Origin: QFOX01 sp033763655
Lineage (GTDB): Bacteria; Pseudomonadota; Alphaproteobacteria; Rickettsiales; UBA3002
Assembly: GCA_033763655.1 (NCBI GenBank)
Contig: JANRKD010000027.1
Location: 67,489 to 131,488, forward strand
Reading direction: 5' to 3'
DNA: 64,000 nt
The position numbers were made by a program, and so were the translations under genes. The notes below the pieces were generated by a model that was not told the DNA's origin, did not search any database, and saw only the letters and a list, made by a program, of their open reading frames with translations. This document shows, piece after piece, positions 8,804 to 16,870 of this stretch. Position 1 is the first letter of the stretch. Every line of letters begins with the position of its first letter.

Positions 8804-8831
8804 AGATAAGGCATCTCGCGGCGGATGCAAG
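8804..8831 (-). promoter_or_regulatory. Sigma-32 (RpoH) heat-shock promoter of dnaK
   Basis: Read on the minus strand: CTTG (8831-8828), a 17-base spacer, then CTTATCT (8810-8804). This fits the alphaproteobacterial RpoH pattern CTTG-N17/18-CYTATNT at every specified position. Transcription would start near 8797, leaving a leader of about 175 bases before the dnaK ATG at 8621. The match is read by eye; the start site is inferred. Confidence 0.75.
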
Positions 8832-8893
8832 GGCGGGGTTGCAAAAAAGTTAAGCGTGAGAAACTGGGCGCGCCAGATGCGGAGGGATGCGCT

Positions 8894-8921
8894 GGGGGCA
8901 CAATGATTTTATTGTGCCCCC
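8894..8921. repeat. Dispersed palindrome, copy 1 (CACAAT-GATTTT-ATTGTG type)
   Basis: Perfect 11-base arms GGGGGCACAAT / ATTGTGCCCCC enclose a six-base GATTTT loop. It sits 36 bases past the stop of the minus-strand gene at 8958 and may terminate it. Related copies lie at 11383-11407, 17255-17282 and 19278-19305. Confidence 0.75.
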
Positions 8922-8957
8922 TGTGAAGGCGCCAGCGCTATCCCCTACGCTGCTGTG

Positions 8958-11198
8958 TCAGCAGGAATAGGCACCGCAACAGGGGCTTCCATCCCAATGG
9001 GCAGGATCCGTTATGTGGCAGTTGTTTTGTGACGTCCCGCCATTGGAGCCGAGGCAGTTGTAAATACGGTCAAATCCTTCGCACCCGCCGTGGAAGCACC
9101 CGGCACCACTGTAAGGATTGCTGCCACAGCTATAATTGTTGTTGAAGAGAAGCTGATAGGTACCGCTTACGCAGCCGCCGCTGGGGTCGCACACGCCGTT
9201 GACCGGACACGCCGCATTGGCAATTGAACAGGAAGCATTACTGCCGCCGCCCGAACCGTTACAGGTCCAGCTACGGGTGGTGCCGCAGGCGGTCAGGCCG
9301 TTATCGCCGGTCGCCGTACCCGCCGTACAGGCCCCCGCCGTTGTGCTGCAAGAGCCGTTGACCGGGCACGCCGCATTGGCTTTCGAGCAGCTCGCATTCG
9401 TACCGCCGCCCGAGCCGCTGCACGTCCATGTCGCGTTGCCGCCGCAGACGCCCGCGACGTTGCTGGTGCTGGTTCCGGCCGAGCAGGCGAAGGTGGTGGC
9501 GTTGTTGCATACGCCGTTGACGGCGCAGGCAGCGTTGGCTTTGCTGCAGTTGGTGGCGTTGGTGCCGCCGCCCGAGCCGTTACAGCTCCATGTCGCGTTG
9601 CCGCCGCAGACGCCCGCGACGTTGCTGGCGCTGGTCCCGGCCGAGCAGGCGAAGGTGGTGGTGTTGTTGCATACGCCGTTAACTACCGGCGCACAGGCGG
9701 CGTTGGCAAGATCGCAGGTGGCATTGGTGCCGCCGCCGGAACCATTACAGGTCCAGCTACGGGTGGTGCCGCAGGCGGTCTCGTTATTATCCAACCCGAC
9801 TGTCCCCGCGCTACAGCTGCCGCCACTGCCGCCGCAGACGCCGTTCACGACACAGGCGGCATTAGCCTTCGAGCAGCTCGCATTCGTACCGCCGCCCGAG
9901 CCGCTGCACGTCCATGTCGCGTTGCCGCCGCAGACGCCCGCGACGTTGCTGGTGCTGGTTCCGGCCGAGCAGGCGAAGGTGACACTGTTATTGCACGCGC
10001 CGTTGACGGCGCAGGTGCCAACCGAACAACTGGCGTTGGTATAGCTGCCCGAGAGGCTGCCGTTGGTGCAGGTGCGGCTCTGGCTGACGCAGCTATTGCC
10101 GCAGGTGACGCTGCTGGTCTGGTACGCGAGCACGCTCGACCCGCTGGCCAAACTGCCACCCCAGGGCAGGGCGCAGCTGGCACAGGCCGCATTAGCCTTC
10201 GAGCAGTTCGCATTCGTACCGCCGCCCGAGCCGCTGCACGTCCAGGTCGCGTTGCCGCCGCAACTGCCCGCGACGTTGCTGGTGCTGGTACCGGCCGAGC
10301 AGGCGAAGGTGACACTGTTGTTGCACGCGCCGTTGACCAGCGGCACGCAGGCGGCGTTGGCGAACGAGCAGGTGCCCGAATTGGTGCCGCCGCCCATGCC
10401 CTGACAGACCCACTGGCGGGTGGTGCCGCAGGCAGTCTGGCCATTATCCGAAATCGCTGAACCCGCGCTACAGCCGAGCGCCACCGCATTGTTGCACGCG
10501 CCGTTCACCACCCATTGCGGTTTGCCGCCGAAGATAATCACATCGTCGAAATAATTGGCACCGGCGTTTTTGCCGTTGTTGAAGCCGGCACCGGCGACCG
10601 TCGCGCTGGCCTTGTTGCAGTTGAGGTGCTTGAGGGTCGCGCCCGTGCACCAGCCGTGGCTGGCGGCGGTATAGTTGAGTTTGACGGCACCGAGCGCATC
10701 TTGCCCGTGGCTGATGACGGCATAGGCGATACTGTTGTTAACGGTGGTCGTCGTGCTGCTTTTGAGGGCAATGTTGCCAAGGATATTGGTGTTGCTGTAG
10801 CCCGCGCCGGTGGTTAGCGCAGTGGTGACGACATAGGTGAATTTATTGCCCCAGCAATCGCCCGCGTAGCTGCTGTTCAGGCCCAATGCCTGAAAGGGCA
10901 GTGCGCCAAAACTGGCGCCGCCGGTGGCGTCGATAAGGGCGGGGCTGGCGGCCTCGCGGCCATAGGTGACGGCTTCGACCCCGGCATTGCGCGCGGCGGG
11001 CAGCGGCAGGCGCCCGTTGACGCGGGCGAAGCGCTCCACCGCACCGCGTATGTCCTGAAGTTGAATGCGGCTGGACTCGTAGCAATTACCCATGCCCGTG
11101 GTTTGTTGCGATTGCAGCGCAAAGCCGACCATCAGCCCGCTGATGGCGACCACCATCGCCAGTTCGACCAGTGAAAACCCGCGTGTGCGACGCCGCAT
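8958..11198 (-). CDS. Type IV pilin-like protein with long cysteine-rich repeat region
   Basis: This 746-residue protein opens with a prepilin signal: basic leader MRRRTRG, then FSLVELAMVVAISGLMVGFAL with Glu at +5. It should be processed by a prepilin peptidase and inserted in the inner membrane. Residues 30-230 carry the motifs shared with the three upstream pilins: NGRLPLPA, LPFQALGL, DCWGNKFTYVV, SHGQDALGA and YFDDVIIFG. From residue 231 onward come about eight 50-residue modules of the form VNGxC...C.AGT...C...W.C.GSGGGTN..C, in two subtypes, plus one different module (LPWGG...SVTCGNSCVSQSRTC). Such disulphide-rich modules are common in bacterial surface proteins, so an adhesive pilus-tip role is inferred. 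It is fourth in the cluster, separated from the third by 229 bases. Confidence 0.8.
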   Translation of the reverse strand: MRRRTRGFSLVELAMVVAISGLMVGFALQSQQTTGMGNCYESSRIQLQDIRGAVERFARVNGRLPLPAARNAGVEAVTYGREAASPALIDATGGASFGALPFQALGLNSSYAGDCWGNKFTYVVTTALTTGAGYSNTNILGNIALKSSTTTTVNNSIAYAVISHGQDALGAVKLNYTAASHGWCTGATLKHLNCNKASATVAGAGFNNGKNAGANYFDDVIIFGGKPQWVVNGACNNAVALGCSAGSAISDNGQTACGTTRQWVCQGMGGGTNSGTCSFANAACVPLVNGACNNSVTFACSAGTSTSNVAGSCGGNATWTCSGSGGGTNANCSKANAACASCALPWGGSLASGSSVLAYQTSSVTCGNSCVSQSRTCTNGSLSGSYTNASCSVGTCAVNGACNNSVTFACSAGTSTSNVAGVCGGNATWTCSGSGGGTNASCSKANAACVVNGVCGGSGGSCSAGTVGLDNNETACGTTRSWTCNGSGGGTNATCDLANAACAPVVNGVCNNTTTFACSAGTSASNVAGVCGGNATWSCNGSGGGTNATNCSKANAACAVNGVCNNATTFACSAGTSTSNVAGVCGGNATWTCSGSGGGTNASCSKANAACPVNGSCSTTAGACTAGTATGDNGLTACGTTRSWTCNGSGGGSNASCSIANAACPVNGVCDPSGGCVSGTYQLLFNNNYSCGSNPYSGAGCFHGGCEGFDRIYNCLGSNGGTSQNNCHITDPAHWDGSPCCGAYSC
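9382..9981 (-). repeat. Internal direct repeats, including an exact 114-base pair
   Basis: The stretch 9382-9495 is repeated without mismatch at 9868-9981, both in the same frame of the pilin-like gene. A third copy, with a few substitutions, begins near 10198. Each encodes one cysteine-rich module. Recombination between the exact copies would delete or add about 486 bases (162 codons) in frame. Confidence 0.85.
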
Positions 11199-11382
11199 CG
11201 GCTACCCCATGGATACAATTAACAAGTCTAGGCAAGAAAGGTTAACAAGCCGTTAAGAAGTGAGTCGCCCGTTACATTTCTGGCCTACCGCGCCGCCGCT
11301 CGCAAGCAATTGTTCACCGGGGTAGCGCATTCCGGCGCGGATTATTGCTCGGCGGTGCCGCCCGCACACAGAGAAATCGCAA

Positions 11383-11407
11383 GGGACACAATGATTTTTT
11401 GTGTCCC
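11383..11407. repeat. Dispersed palindrome, copy 2
   Basis: Arms GGGACACAA / TTGTGTCCC enclose a T-rich loop (TGATTTT). It lies 20 bases past the stop of the minus-strand pilin-like gene at 11428 and before the next gene. It may attenuate transcription into the cysteine-rich gene. Otherwise the gap 11199-11427 holds AT-rich sequence near 11215-11275 that could carry a separate promoter for that gene. Confidence 0.7.
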
Positions 11408-11427
11408 CTGTGCAAATAGAGAGGCGC

Positions 11428-12201
11428 TCACTGGCGGTAAAAGGCGAGTATGTCATCGAAATAGGTGGCGGCGGTGGCGGTGGCGCCCGTGAAGGTGGGG
11501 CTGATGACAAAGCTGGTGTCGTTGTCGCAATTTTCGAAGCGCAGGGTGGCGGTGCCATCGGTGCAGGGGATGGCGACGCTGGTGCTTTCGCGGCGGGTGG
11601 CGCCCAGCCCGTCGCGCCCGGGGCTGATGAGCAGGAAGTCCGGCGCGGGGATGGCCTCAGCGGTTTTGGCATCGGTGACGCTCGGGTTATTGGTCTGCTC
11701 GACGGCCACTACCGGCGTTGCCCCTTTAGTGAGCTTGCGGTTAACAACGTAGAAAATGCGGTTGTTCCAGGGGTCGAAGGCATCGTTCAGGCCAAGGCCG
11801 TAGGGCGAAAGAGTCTGGATGGGCACCATGCCGCGAATAATTGTGCTGCCACCCAGCACGCTGACACCGGCGTAATTGGTCGTGTTGCAGTTCTGGACGC
11901 CCGCCGCGTTGACGCTGGCACCGAAATTGGTGTCGGTGGTGGCAAGGTCGGTACGGGCAGGGCAGGGGTAGAGAAGGGTGTTCCCGTTTTTGTTGAATAC
12001 GGCATATTCAATGATGGCGTTGCTCAGGCGGGTGAGTTGGGCGGTGGCGCGGTCACGACGGCCAATGAGCTGCAGGGTGCTGTTGCGCTCGACGGCAACG
12101 GCGGCCACCACCGCAAAGGCGATAAACAAAGCAGCCACCACCACCAGCGTGAAGCCGCTGTTACCGGGCGTGGAAGGGGTGCGGCGGAACCTTAAGGACA
12201 T
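11428..12201 (-). CDS. Type IV pilin-like protein lacking Glu5
   Basis: The ATG at 12201 overlaps the end of the upstream pilin gene by 10 bases and gives a 257-residue protein; longer frames upstream are not coding-like. The prepilin-type segment is NSGFTLVVVAALFIAFAVVAA: the cleavage Gly-Phe is present, but position +5 is Val instead of Glu. In type II secretion the tip pseudopilin GspK also lacks Glu5. The body keeps the cluster motifs: LLYPCPA, MVPIQTLSPYGLGL, DPWNNRIFYVV, SPGRDGLGA, CDND and YFDDILAF at the very C-terminus. A tip-proximal minor pilin is a reasonable inference. Confidence 0.75.
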   Translation of the reverse strand: MSLRFRRTPSTPGNSGFTLVVVAALFIAFAVVAAVAVERNSTLQLIGRRDRATAQLTRLSNAIIEYAVFNKNGNTLLYPCPARTDLATTDTNFGASVNAAGVQNCNTTNYAGVSVLGGSTIIRGMVPIQTLSPYGLGLNDAFDPWNNRIFYVVNRKLTKGATPVVAVEQTNNPSVTDAKTAEAIPAPDFLLISPGRDGLGATRRESTSVAIPCTDGTATLRFENCDNDTSFVISPTFTGATATAATYFDDILAFYRQ

Positions 12202-13409
12202 CTGACATACCCTGACGCGGTGGTGCCACCCCAGAAGCAGGTGGCGGTGCAACTGGCGGTGTTGGAGGAGATGATTTTGCGGCAGAGCATGGCGTTGCTG
12301 GTGATGCTGGCGGGTGGTACGGTAGCGCTCGCACCCGGATAGTTGAGGGTGCAGGCGGCGCACCAGGTTTCGCAGGTGCCAGCCGGGCAGGTGGTGGCGG
12401 TGGCGCTGGTGTAGAGGGCGTTGTTGAACGGGGCGCGTCGGGCGTCGTTGCTGCCGGTGACGATGTAATCGTCGAAAAAGAGGGCGCCTTGCGTACCATC
12501 GTTATAGGCGGTATCGAAAAATACCGCGTCGTCGTTGCAGTTTTCGCCGTCGATAGCGGTGGCGCTACAGGTTTTGGCGGCGGGAATGGTGGCGCCGTTG
12601 GCAGGGAACGCCCCCAGCCCGTCGCGCCCGTGGCTGACGACGGCGTAGCCCATGCCCGCCCCGAGTGTTTGCCAGGTGAGCCGCACGGCCCCATCATTGG
12701 CCACCCAGGTGATGGTCGAAAAATCGACCGTCGTCGCGGTGACGGCGCTTGGCGTGTAGGAGCCTTTGTAGTTGGCGCTGGCGATATAAGCCAGGTCGCT
12801 GGTGGTGAGCCCGCCGGTGTTGGCAAAGGTGACGCGCAGCTTACCTGCGTTGCTTGAAGCGGCACCGCCCGTCAGGTCGTTGCGCACCGCCGAAACGATG
12901 TTCGAGGTGGTGCGGTCGCCGTAACGCAGCAGGATATTGCCGTTCTGGGTGGCGATGCTGGCGGGGCCGTTGCTGGTGAGCCCGTCGGAGGCGGCATAGG
13001 TGAGTTTATTGCCCCAGGCATCGCTGGCGTAGTTGTCCGGCAGGCCGAGCGTGCGCACCGGCACCGCGCCGATCCAGACATTGCCGCTCGCTACCGTACC
13101 CGGCGGTGTGGCGGTGCAGGTGGCACCGCTGCGTTCTTCCATGCCGAAATTGCCGGTGGTCGCTGCAAGGGTGCGATTGGCCGGGCAGGGCAGATAACCA
13201 TAGGTGGCGGCGTAGCTGTCGAGGGCGGATTTAATCGTGTTCAGGCGCTCCTCGGTGGTGACGCGGTCGGCGGCACGCAGGGCGCCTGCCGCCATGCTCA
13301 ACCCCGCCCCCGCGATGAGTGCGAGGATGCCCAGCACTATCGACAGTTCGAGAAGCGTGAAGCCGCCCTGCCGCCGGTTTATGGGCACAGAATGGTGCGG
13401 CGTGGTCAT
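12192..13409 (-). CDS. Type IV pilin-like protein, 405 residues
   Basis: The prepilin signal RRQGGFTLLELSIVLGILALIAGAGLSM, here quoted in parts as QGG|FTLLEL and a following hydrophobic helix, has the cleavage Gly, Phe at +1 and Glu at +5. The body carries YGYLPCPA, GAVPVRTLGL, DAWGNKLTYAA, SHGRDGLGA, CNDD and LFFDDYIV, matching its neighbours in order. A C-terminal extension with six to eight cysteines (CPAGTCETWCAAC onward) follows the FDD motif. It overlaps the upstream pilin gene by ATGA and the downstream one by 10 bases, so the three are translationally coupled. Confidence 0.8.
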   Translation of the reverse strand: MTTPHHSVPINRRQGGFTLLELSIVLGILALIAGAGLSMAAGALRAADRVTTEERLNTIKSALDSYAATYGYLPCPANRTLAATTGNFGMEERSGATCTATPPGTVASGNVWIGAVPVRTLGLPDNYASDAWGNKLTYAASDGLTSNGPASIATQNGNILLRYGDRTTSNIVSAVRNDLTGGAASSNAGKLRVTFANTGGLTTSDLAYIASANYKGSYTPSAVTATTVDFSTITWVANDGAVRLTWQTLGAGMGYAVVSHGRDGLGAFPANGATIPAAKTCSATAIDGENCNDDAVFFDTAYNDGTQGALFFDDYIVTGSNDARRAPFNNALYTSATATTCPAGTCETWCAACTLNYPGASATVPPASITSNAMLCRKIISSNTASCTATCFWGGTTASGYVRCP

Positions 13410-14254
13410 AGCTGCGCCCGTGCGCGCCAGACGACAATATCATCGAAATAGCTGGCGAGGTTAAGCCCGGCATTGAGGCGGTTATCGTAAAAGACGTTGT
13501 AGGGAATCGAGGAAAAAATCATGCCCGCACGCACGGCATTATCGCCAAACACACAATTCTGCGTATCGACGCGGCGCTCGGAAGCATAGACGTTGCAAGG
13601 CTTCAGCGCCACGCCGCGCGCGGAAACCGCGCCACGCTGGTCGGCGCCGGCACTGAAGAGGATATAGGCGGCGCCGAGGTTGCTCGCCGGGTTGGCGAGG
13701 ATCTGGCATTTGGTGGTGCTGCACGGCTGCTCGAGCGCGCCGCTGCGCATTTCGATGCCCCCCACGCCGTTTTGGGCGCTGGTGCCAAGCCGGTAGCCGA
13801 ACTTCCCGGCGGCATCGCTGCCCGCGACGGTCAGGTTTTTGGTGACAACGTAATGGAGCTTGCCGCCAAAGGCATCGAGCGACGATCGCATCGGCAGGTT
13901 GAGGCTGCGAAACGGCACGGCGCCCGCCATCAGCCCACCGCCGACGGTGGTGCCGGTGAGTACGGCCAGCGCGCAATTCTCAAGCCCGTTATTGCTGGGG
14001 GCGACGGGGCTTAAGGTTTTATCGGCGGGGCAGGGCAGGCGGCCATAGACTTTGAAGAACGCAGCCGTGGCCTCATCCACCTGCTGCAGGCGTTCGCGGC
14101 TGAGGGTGTTCATGCTGCGGTTGACGAAGTTAGCGGCAACCTCAAGCCCAAGGGTGGCGACCACGCTGAGGATGGCGACCACCACGGAAAGTTCAATCAG
14201 GCTGAAGCCAGCGGTGGGGAGGGAATGCAGGGAGCGCCACGGAGTAAAAGCCAT
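13406..14254 (-). CDS. Type IV pilin-like protein, 282 residues
   Basis: First gene of the pilin-like cluster. It has a 16-residue leader, then FSLIELSVVVAILSVVATL with Glu at +5, followed by an amphipathic helix. Shared cluster motifs are YGRLPCPA, GAVPFRSLNL, DAFGGKLHYVV, SAGADQRGA and SYFDDIVVW near the C-terminus. The DxxGxKxxYVV string resembles the DPWG-Y motif of GspG-type pseudopilins. No pilus ATPase, platform protein, secretin or prepilin peptidase gene lies in the window, so assembly must rely on genes elsewhere. Confidence 0.8.
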   Translation of the reverse strand: MAFTPWRSLHSLPTAGFSLIELSVVVAILSVVATLGLEVAANFVNRSMNTLSRERLQQVDEATAAFFKVYGRLPCPADKTLSPVAPSNNGLENCALAVLTGTTVGGGLMAGAVPFRSLNLPMRSSLDAFGGKLHYVVTKNLTVAGSDAAGKFGYRLGTSAQNGVGGIEMRSGALEQPCSTTKCQILANPASNLGAAYILFSAGADQRGAVSARGVALKPCNVYASERRVDTQNCVFGDNAVRAGMIFSSIPYNVFYDNRLNAGLNLASYFDDIVVWRARAQL

Positions 14255-14364
14255 GCGTGGAGTATAACCTAAATTGATGAAGAGCCGGTTAAACCGTCGT
14301 GATGTAGCAGTGAACCCGCTTGATTAGTTGCGCAGTGAGGTTTTTTTGCTACGAAGGAGAATGT

Positions 14365-14440
14365 GGGGCGATAGCTCAGCGGTGAGAGCAGGGCGCTCAT
14401 AACGCCTTGGTCGGGGGTTCAAATCCCTCTCGCCCCACCA
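14365..14440 (+). tRNA. tRNA with CAU anticodon (elongator Met or lysidine-modified Ile2)
   Basis: The 76 bases fold as a full cloverleaf: acceptor GGGGCGA / TCGCCCC, D arm GCTC / GAGC, anticodon loop CTCATAA, T loop TTCAAAT, encoded CCA. The 1:72 pair is G-C, so it is not the initiator. CAU tRNAs with this D arm and anticodon loop can be elongator Met or tRNA-Ile2; I cannot separate them by eye. Confidence 0.9.
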
Positions 14441-14561
14441 CCGCTTTTGCCCGCGCCTTTGGCGCGGAATGGCAAAAGCGAGTGTCCTCCGAAGCTCGCT
14501 TGCGAGCGAAGGACGGACTGGTGCCATAGGTTCTGAATGTATCCACCGCGCCCCACCACCA
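14431..14561. repeat. Short palindromes bounded by a copy of the tRNA 3' end
   Basis: The tRNA end CGCCCCACCACC (14431-14442) is repeated at about 14550-14561. The roughly 107 bases between contain two hairpins: GCTTTTGCC / GGCAAAAGC, and an imperfect GTCCT...AAGGAC stem. This looks like a small insertion with target duplication, or a terminator pair. The rest of the gap to murA (14562-14672) shows nothing recognisable. Confidence 0.45.
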
Positions 14562-14672
14562 TTCTACGGCTTCGGGTGACAGGCCGCCCGTTTTCAAATG
14601 TCCTTCGGTTTTATCCCCGGAAGGAGCATGGATATTCCGTCCTGCACGGCCCGGGCGCGTGGGTGAGAGCGG

Positions 14673-15980
14673 TTACCGCAGCCGCGTAATATCGGCACCG
14701 CAGGCGCCGAGTTTCTCCTCCAGCCGCTCATAGCCGCGGTCGAGGTGGTAAATGCGGCCAATGGTGCTCGTACCCTCGGCAGCGAGCGCCGCGATAACGA
14801 GCGAAACGCTGGCGCGCAAATCGGTTGCCATCACCGGCGCGGCCTTCATCGGCGTGCGGCCATGCACCGTGGCACAATGGTTTTCGATGCTGATATTCGC
14901 CCCCATGCGCGCCAGTTCGGGCACATGCATGAAGCGGTTTTCGAAAATGGTCTCGCTGATGGCCGAATCACCCTCGGCCTGCGTCAGCACGGTCATCAAC
15001 TGCGCCTGCATGTCGGTCGGGAAGTCGGGGTACGGCGCGGTGGTAATGTCGAGTGGCCTGAGCGGCGAACCGTCGTGGCGGACGCGAATGGTGGTGGCTG
15101 TGCTGTCAATCGTGATGCCAATCCGGCGCAAATCGTCGATTACGACGCCGAGCGTATCGGGCCGGGCGTCGAGCAGCTCCACATCCCCCCCCGCCATGGC
15201 AACGGCGCAGAGGAAGGTTCCGGTTTCGATACGGTCGGGGATGACGCGGTAACTTGTGCCCGAAAGCGCACGCACGCCGCGCACGGTGAGGGTGCTGGTG
15301 CCAAGCCCCGAAATATCTGCGCCCATGGTGATGAGCATCTGCGCCAGATCGGTGATTTCCGGCTCGCGTGCGGCGTTGTGGATGGTCGTCGTGCCCTTCG
15401 CCAGCGTCGCCGCCATCAGGATATTTTCCGTCGCGCCGACCGAAACTTTCTCGAAATGCACCTCGCCACCGACCAGGCCGCCTTCGGGGGCTTCAGCCAG
15501 CACATAGCCCTCTTCGAGGGTAATCTTCGCGCCAAGCGCCTCCATCGCCTTCAAATGCATATCGACCGGGCGGGCACCGATGGCACAGCCGCCGGGCAGC
15601 GATACGCGCACCCGGTGTTCGCGCGCAAGAATCGGCCCGAGCACCAGAATGCTGGCGCGCATGGTGCGTACGAGGTCATACGGCGCGACGATGTTGGGGA
15701 TGGTTTCGCAGGTCAGCGACAGCTCGCGGCTGTAATGGCCGGGCATGCCCGGTTGCTGCATCAGGGTGCCCGCCGTATCGCGCAACGAAAGCTGCGCGCC
15801 ATGCTGCACCAGCAATTTCGCCATGGTGGTGATATCGGCGAGGAAGGGCACGTTATCGAGCGTGACTTTTTCACGCGTCAGCAGCGCCGCGCACATGAGG
15901 GGCAGTGCCGCGTTCTTCGCACCGCCAATGATGATTTTGCCATTGAGTGGGCGGCCACCCGTAATACGTAGTTTGTCCAT
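14673..15980 (-). CDS. murA: UDP-N-acetylglucosamine 1-carboxyvinyltransferase
   Basis: MurA transfers enolpyruvate from PEP to UDP-GlcNAc, the first committed step of peptidoglycan synthesis in the cytoplasm. The 435-residue length is slightly longer than E. coli MurA. Lys22 in GGAKNAALP and the active-site Cys132 in SLPGGCAIGARP are both present, so fosfomycin sensitivity at this enzyme is expected. The C-terminus keeps the RIYHLDRGYERLEEKL segment. No ribosome-binding site precedes the ATG, and a promoter abuts it (see 15987-16014). Confidence 0.98.
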   Translation of the reverse strand: MDKLRITGGRPLNGKIIIGGAKNAALPLMCAALLTREKVTLDNVPFLADITTMAKLLVQHGAQLSLRDTAGTLMQQPGMPGHYSRELSLTCETIPNIVAPYDLVRTMRASILVLGPILAREHRVRVSLPGGCAIGARPVDMHLKAMEALGAKITLEEGYVLAEAPEGGLVGGEVHFEKVSVGATENILMAATLAKGTTTIHNAAREPEITDLAQMLITMGADISGLGTSTLTVRGVRALSGTSYRVIPDRIETGTFLCAVAMAGGDVELLDARPDTLGVVIDDLRRIGITIDSTATTIRVRHDGSPLRPLDITTAPYPDFPTDMQAQLMTVLTQAEGDSAISETIFENRFMHVPELARMGANISIENHCATVHGRTPMKAAPVMATDLRASVSLVIAALAAEGTSTIGRIYHLDRGYERLEEKLGACGADITRLR

Positions 15981-15986
15981 CGAGTC

Positions 15987-16014
15987 GCTATATCAGGCAG
16001 GGCGCGGGTGTAAA
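15987..16014 (-). promoter_or_regulatory. Predicted promoter placing the murA start at the ATG (leaderless)
   Basis: On the minus strand: TTTACA (16014-16009), a 16-base spacer, TATAGC (15992-15987). Only six bases, GACTCG, separate the -10 from the murA ATG. A start seven bases after the -10 falls on the A of the ATG, which fits the absence of a Shine-Dalgarno sequence. Confidence 0.55.
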
Positions 16015-16101
16015 GCGGATAGGTGCCGGCCTGTTGGCATGAACCCTGCATCAAATCCGCCGGTTATTTCTTTCTTGATTACCCCAACCGGAGATTTTGT
16101 T

Positions 16102-16839
16102 ATGAGCATTCACAGCGTATCCAGCCACGGCCTGTTTCAGGCATACAGCGCGAATAAAACTGAGAAAACCGATGTTCCCGGCAATTTTTCCCGTCTGCTT
16201 GCCGCTGCGCAGACTCCTTCCGGCGGCGCGGCGCAAGCGGAAGCACCGGGGAAAAAAGTGCCGGCCCCTGTGCAGGCTGCGGCGGTGGATGCCGTAGTGG
16301 GCAGCGACGCGGGCAGCATCGCCCTTGATTTTGACGACTATTTCACCCCCAAACCCTTTGTTGATCTCGACAAGTTGCCGCTGTTGCTGCCATCGGCTAA
16401 AACCATCGACGCGCTGGCCGCCCATGCCGGGCCGAAATTCCGGGACTTTCTTGCCGCGCACGCCATTCCCGCCGCGCCTTCTGAAATCACCTACGATACG
16501 GAAGGGAAAATACAGTTCCCCGAGGGGTATGCCCATGCCGATGCGCTGCGGGCGGCGCTGGAGGACGACCCGGCGCTCGACCGGGAACTGCGCACCCTCA
16601 ACGCCATAATCAGCGCGTTTGCCGGGATGCAGGAGAGCGCCGCCTTCAGTCAGGAATATTCGGCCGCCTCCACTGCCGCCGAGGCCGCCGCCGTCGTGCA
16701 GAAATACAGCTACCTGTTCAGCAACAGCCAGCGCTATGCGGCAATTGCCCTGGAATTCCTGCCCGACGGTACATTAAGTCCGACCGCCGATGGTAAACCC
16801 TACAATCCGCAAACCTACCGGCAGAATATCCTCGCGTAA
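16102..16839 (+). CDS. Hypothetical protein, 245 residues
   Basis: The ATG at 16102 is preferred because GGAG lies nine bases upstream and the frame before it overlaps murA. The N-terminus is Ser/Ala-rich and probably disordered (to about residue 70). It is followed by an acidic segment DFDDYFTPKPFVDLDKLPLLLPS and a mainly helical C-terminal half with EYSAASTAAEAAAVVQKYSY. It has no signal peptide and no cysteine. I do not recognise a family. It is transcribed divergently from murA. Confidence 0.6.
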   Translation: MSIHSVSSHGLFQAYSANKTEKTDVPGNFSRLLAAAQTPSGGAAQAEAPGKKVPAPVQAAAVDAVVGSDAGSIALDFDDYFTPKPFVDLDKLPLLLPSAKTIDALAAHAGPKFRDFLAAHAIPAAPSEITYDTEGKIQFPEGYAHADALRAALEDDPALDRELRTLNAIISAFAGMQESAAFSQEYSAASTAAEAAAVVQKYSYLFSNSQRYAAIALEFLPDGTLSPTADGKPYNPQTYRQNILA

Positions 16840-16870
16840 GAGGGCTGGCCGCGGATGGTATTTAGCCATT

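Noticed and set aside
9199..10404. Repeat units that could be taken for a CRISPR array
   Set aside because: The units are about 150 bases, in frame, unequal, and encode cysteine-rich protein modules; there are no short unique spacers and no cas genes.
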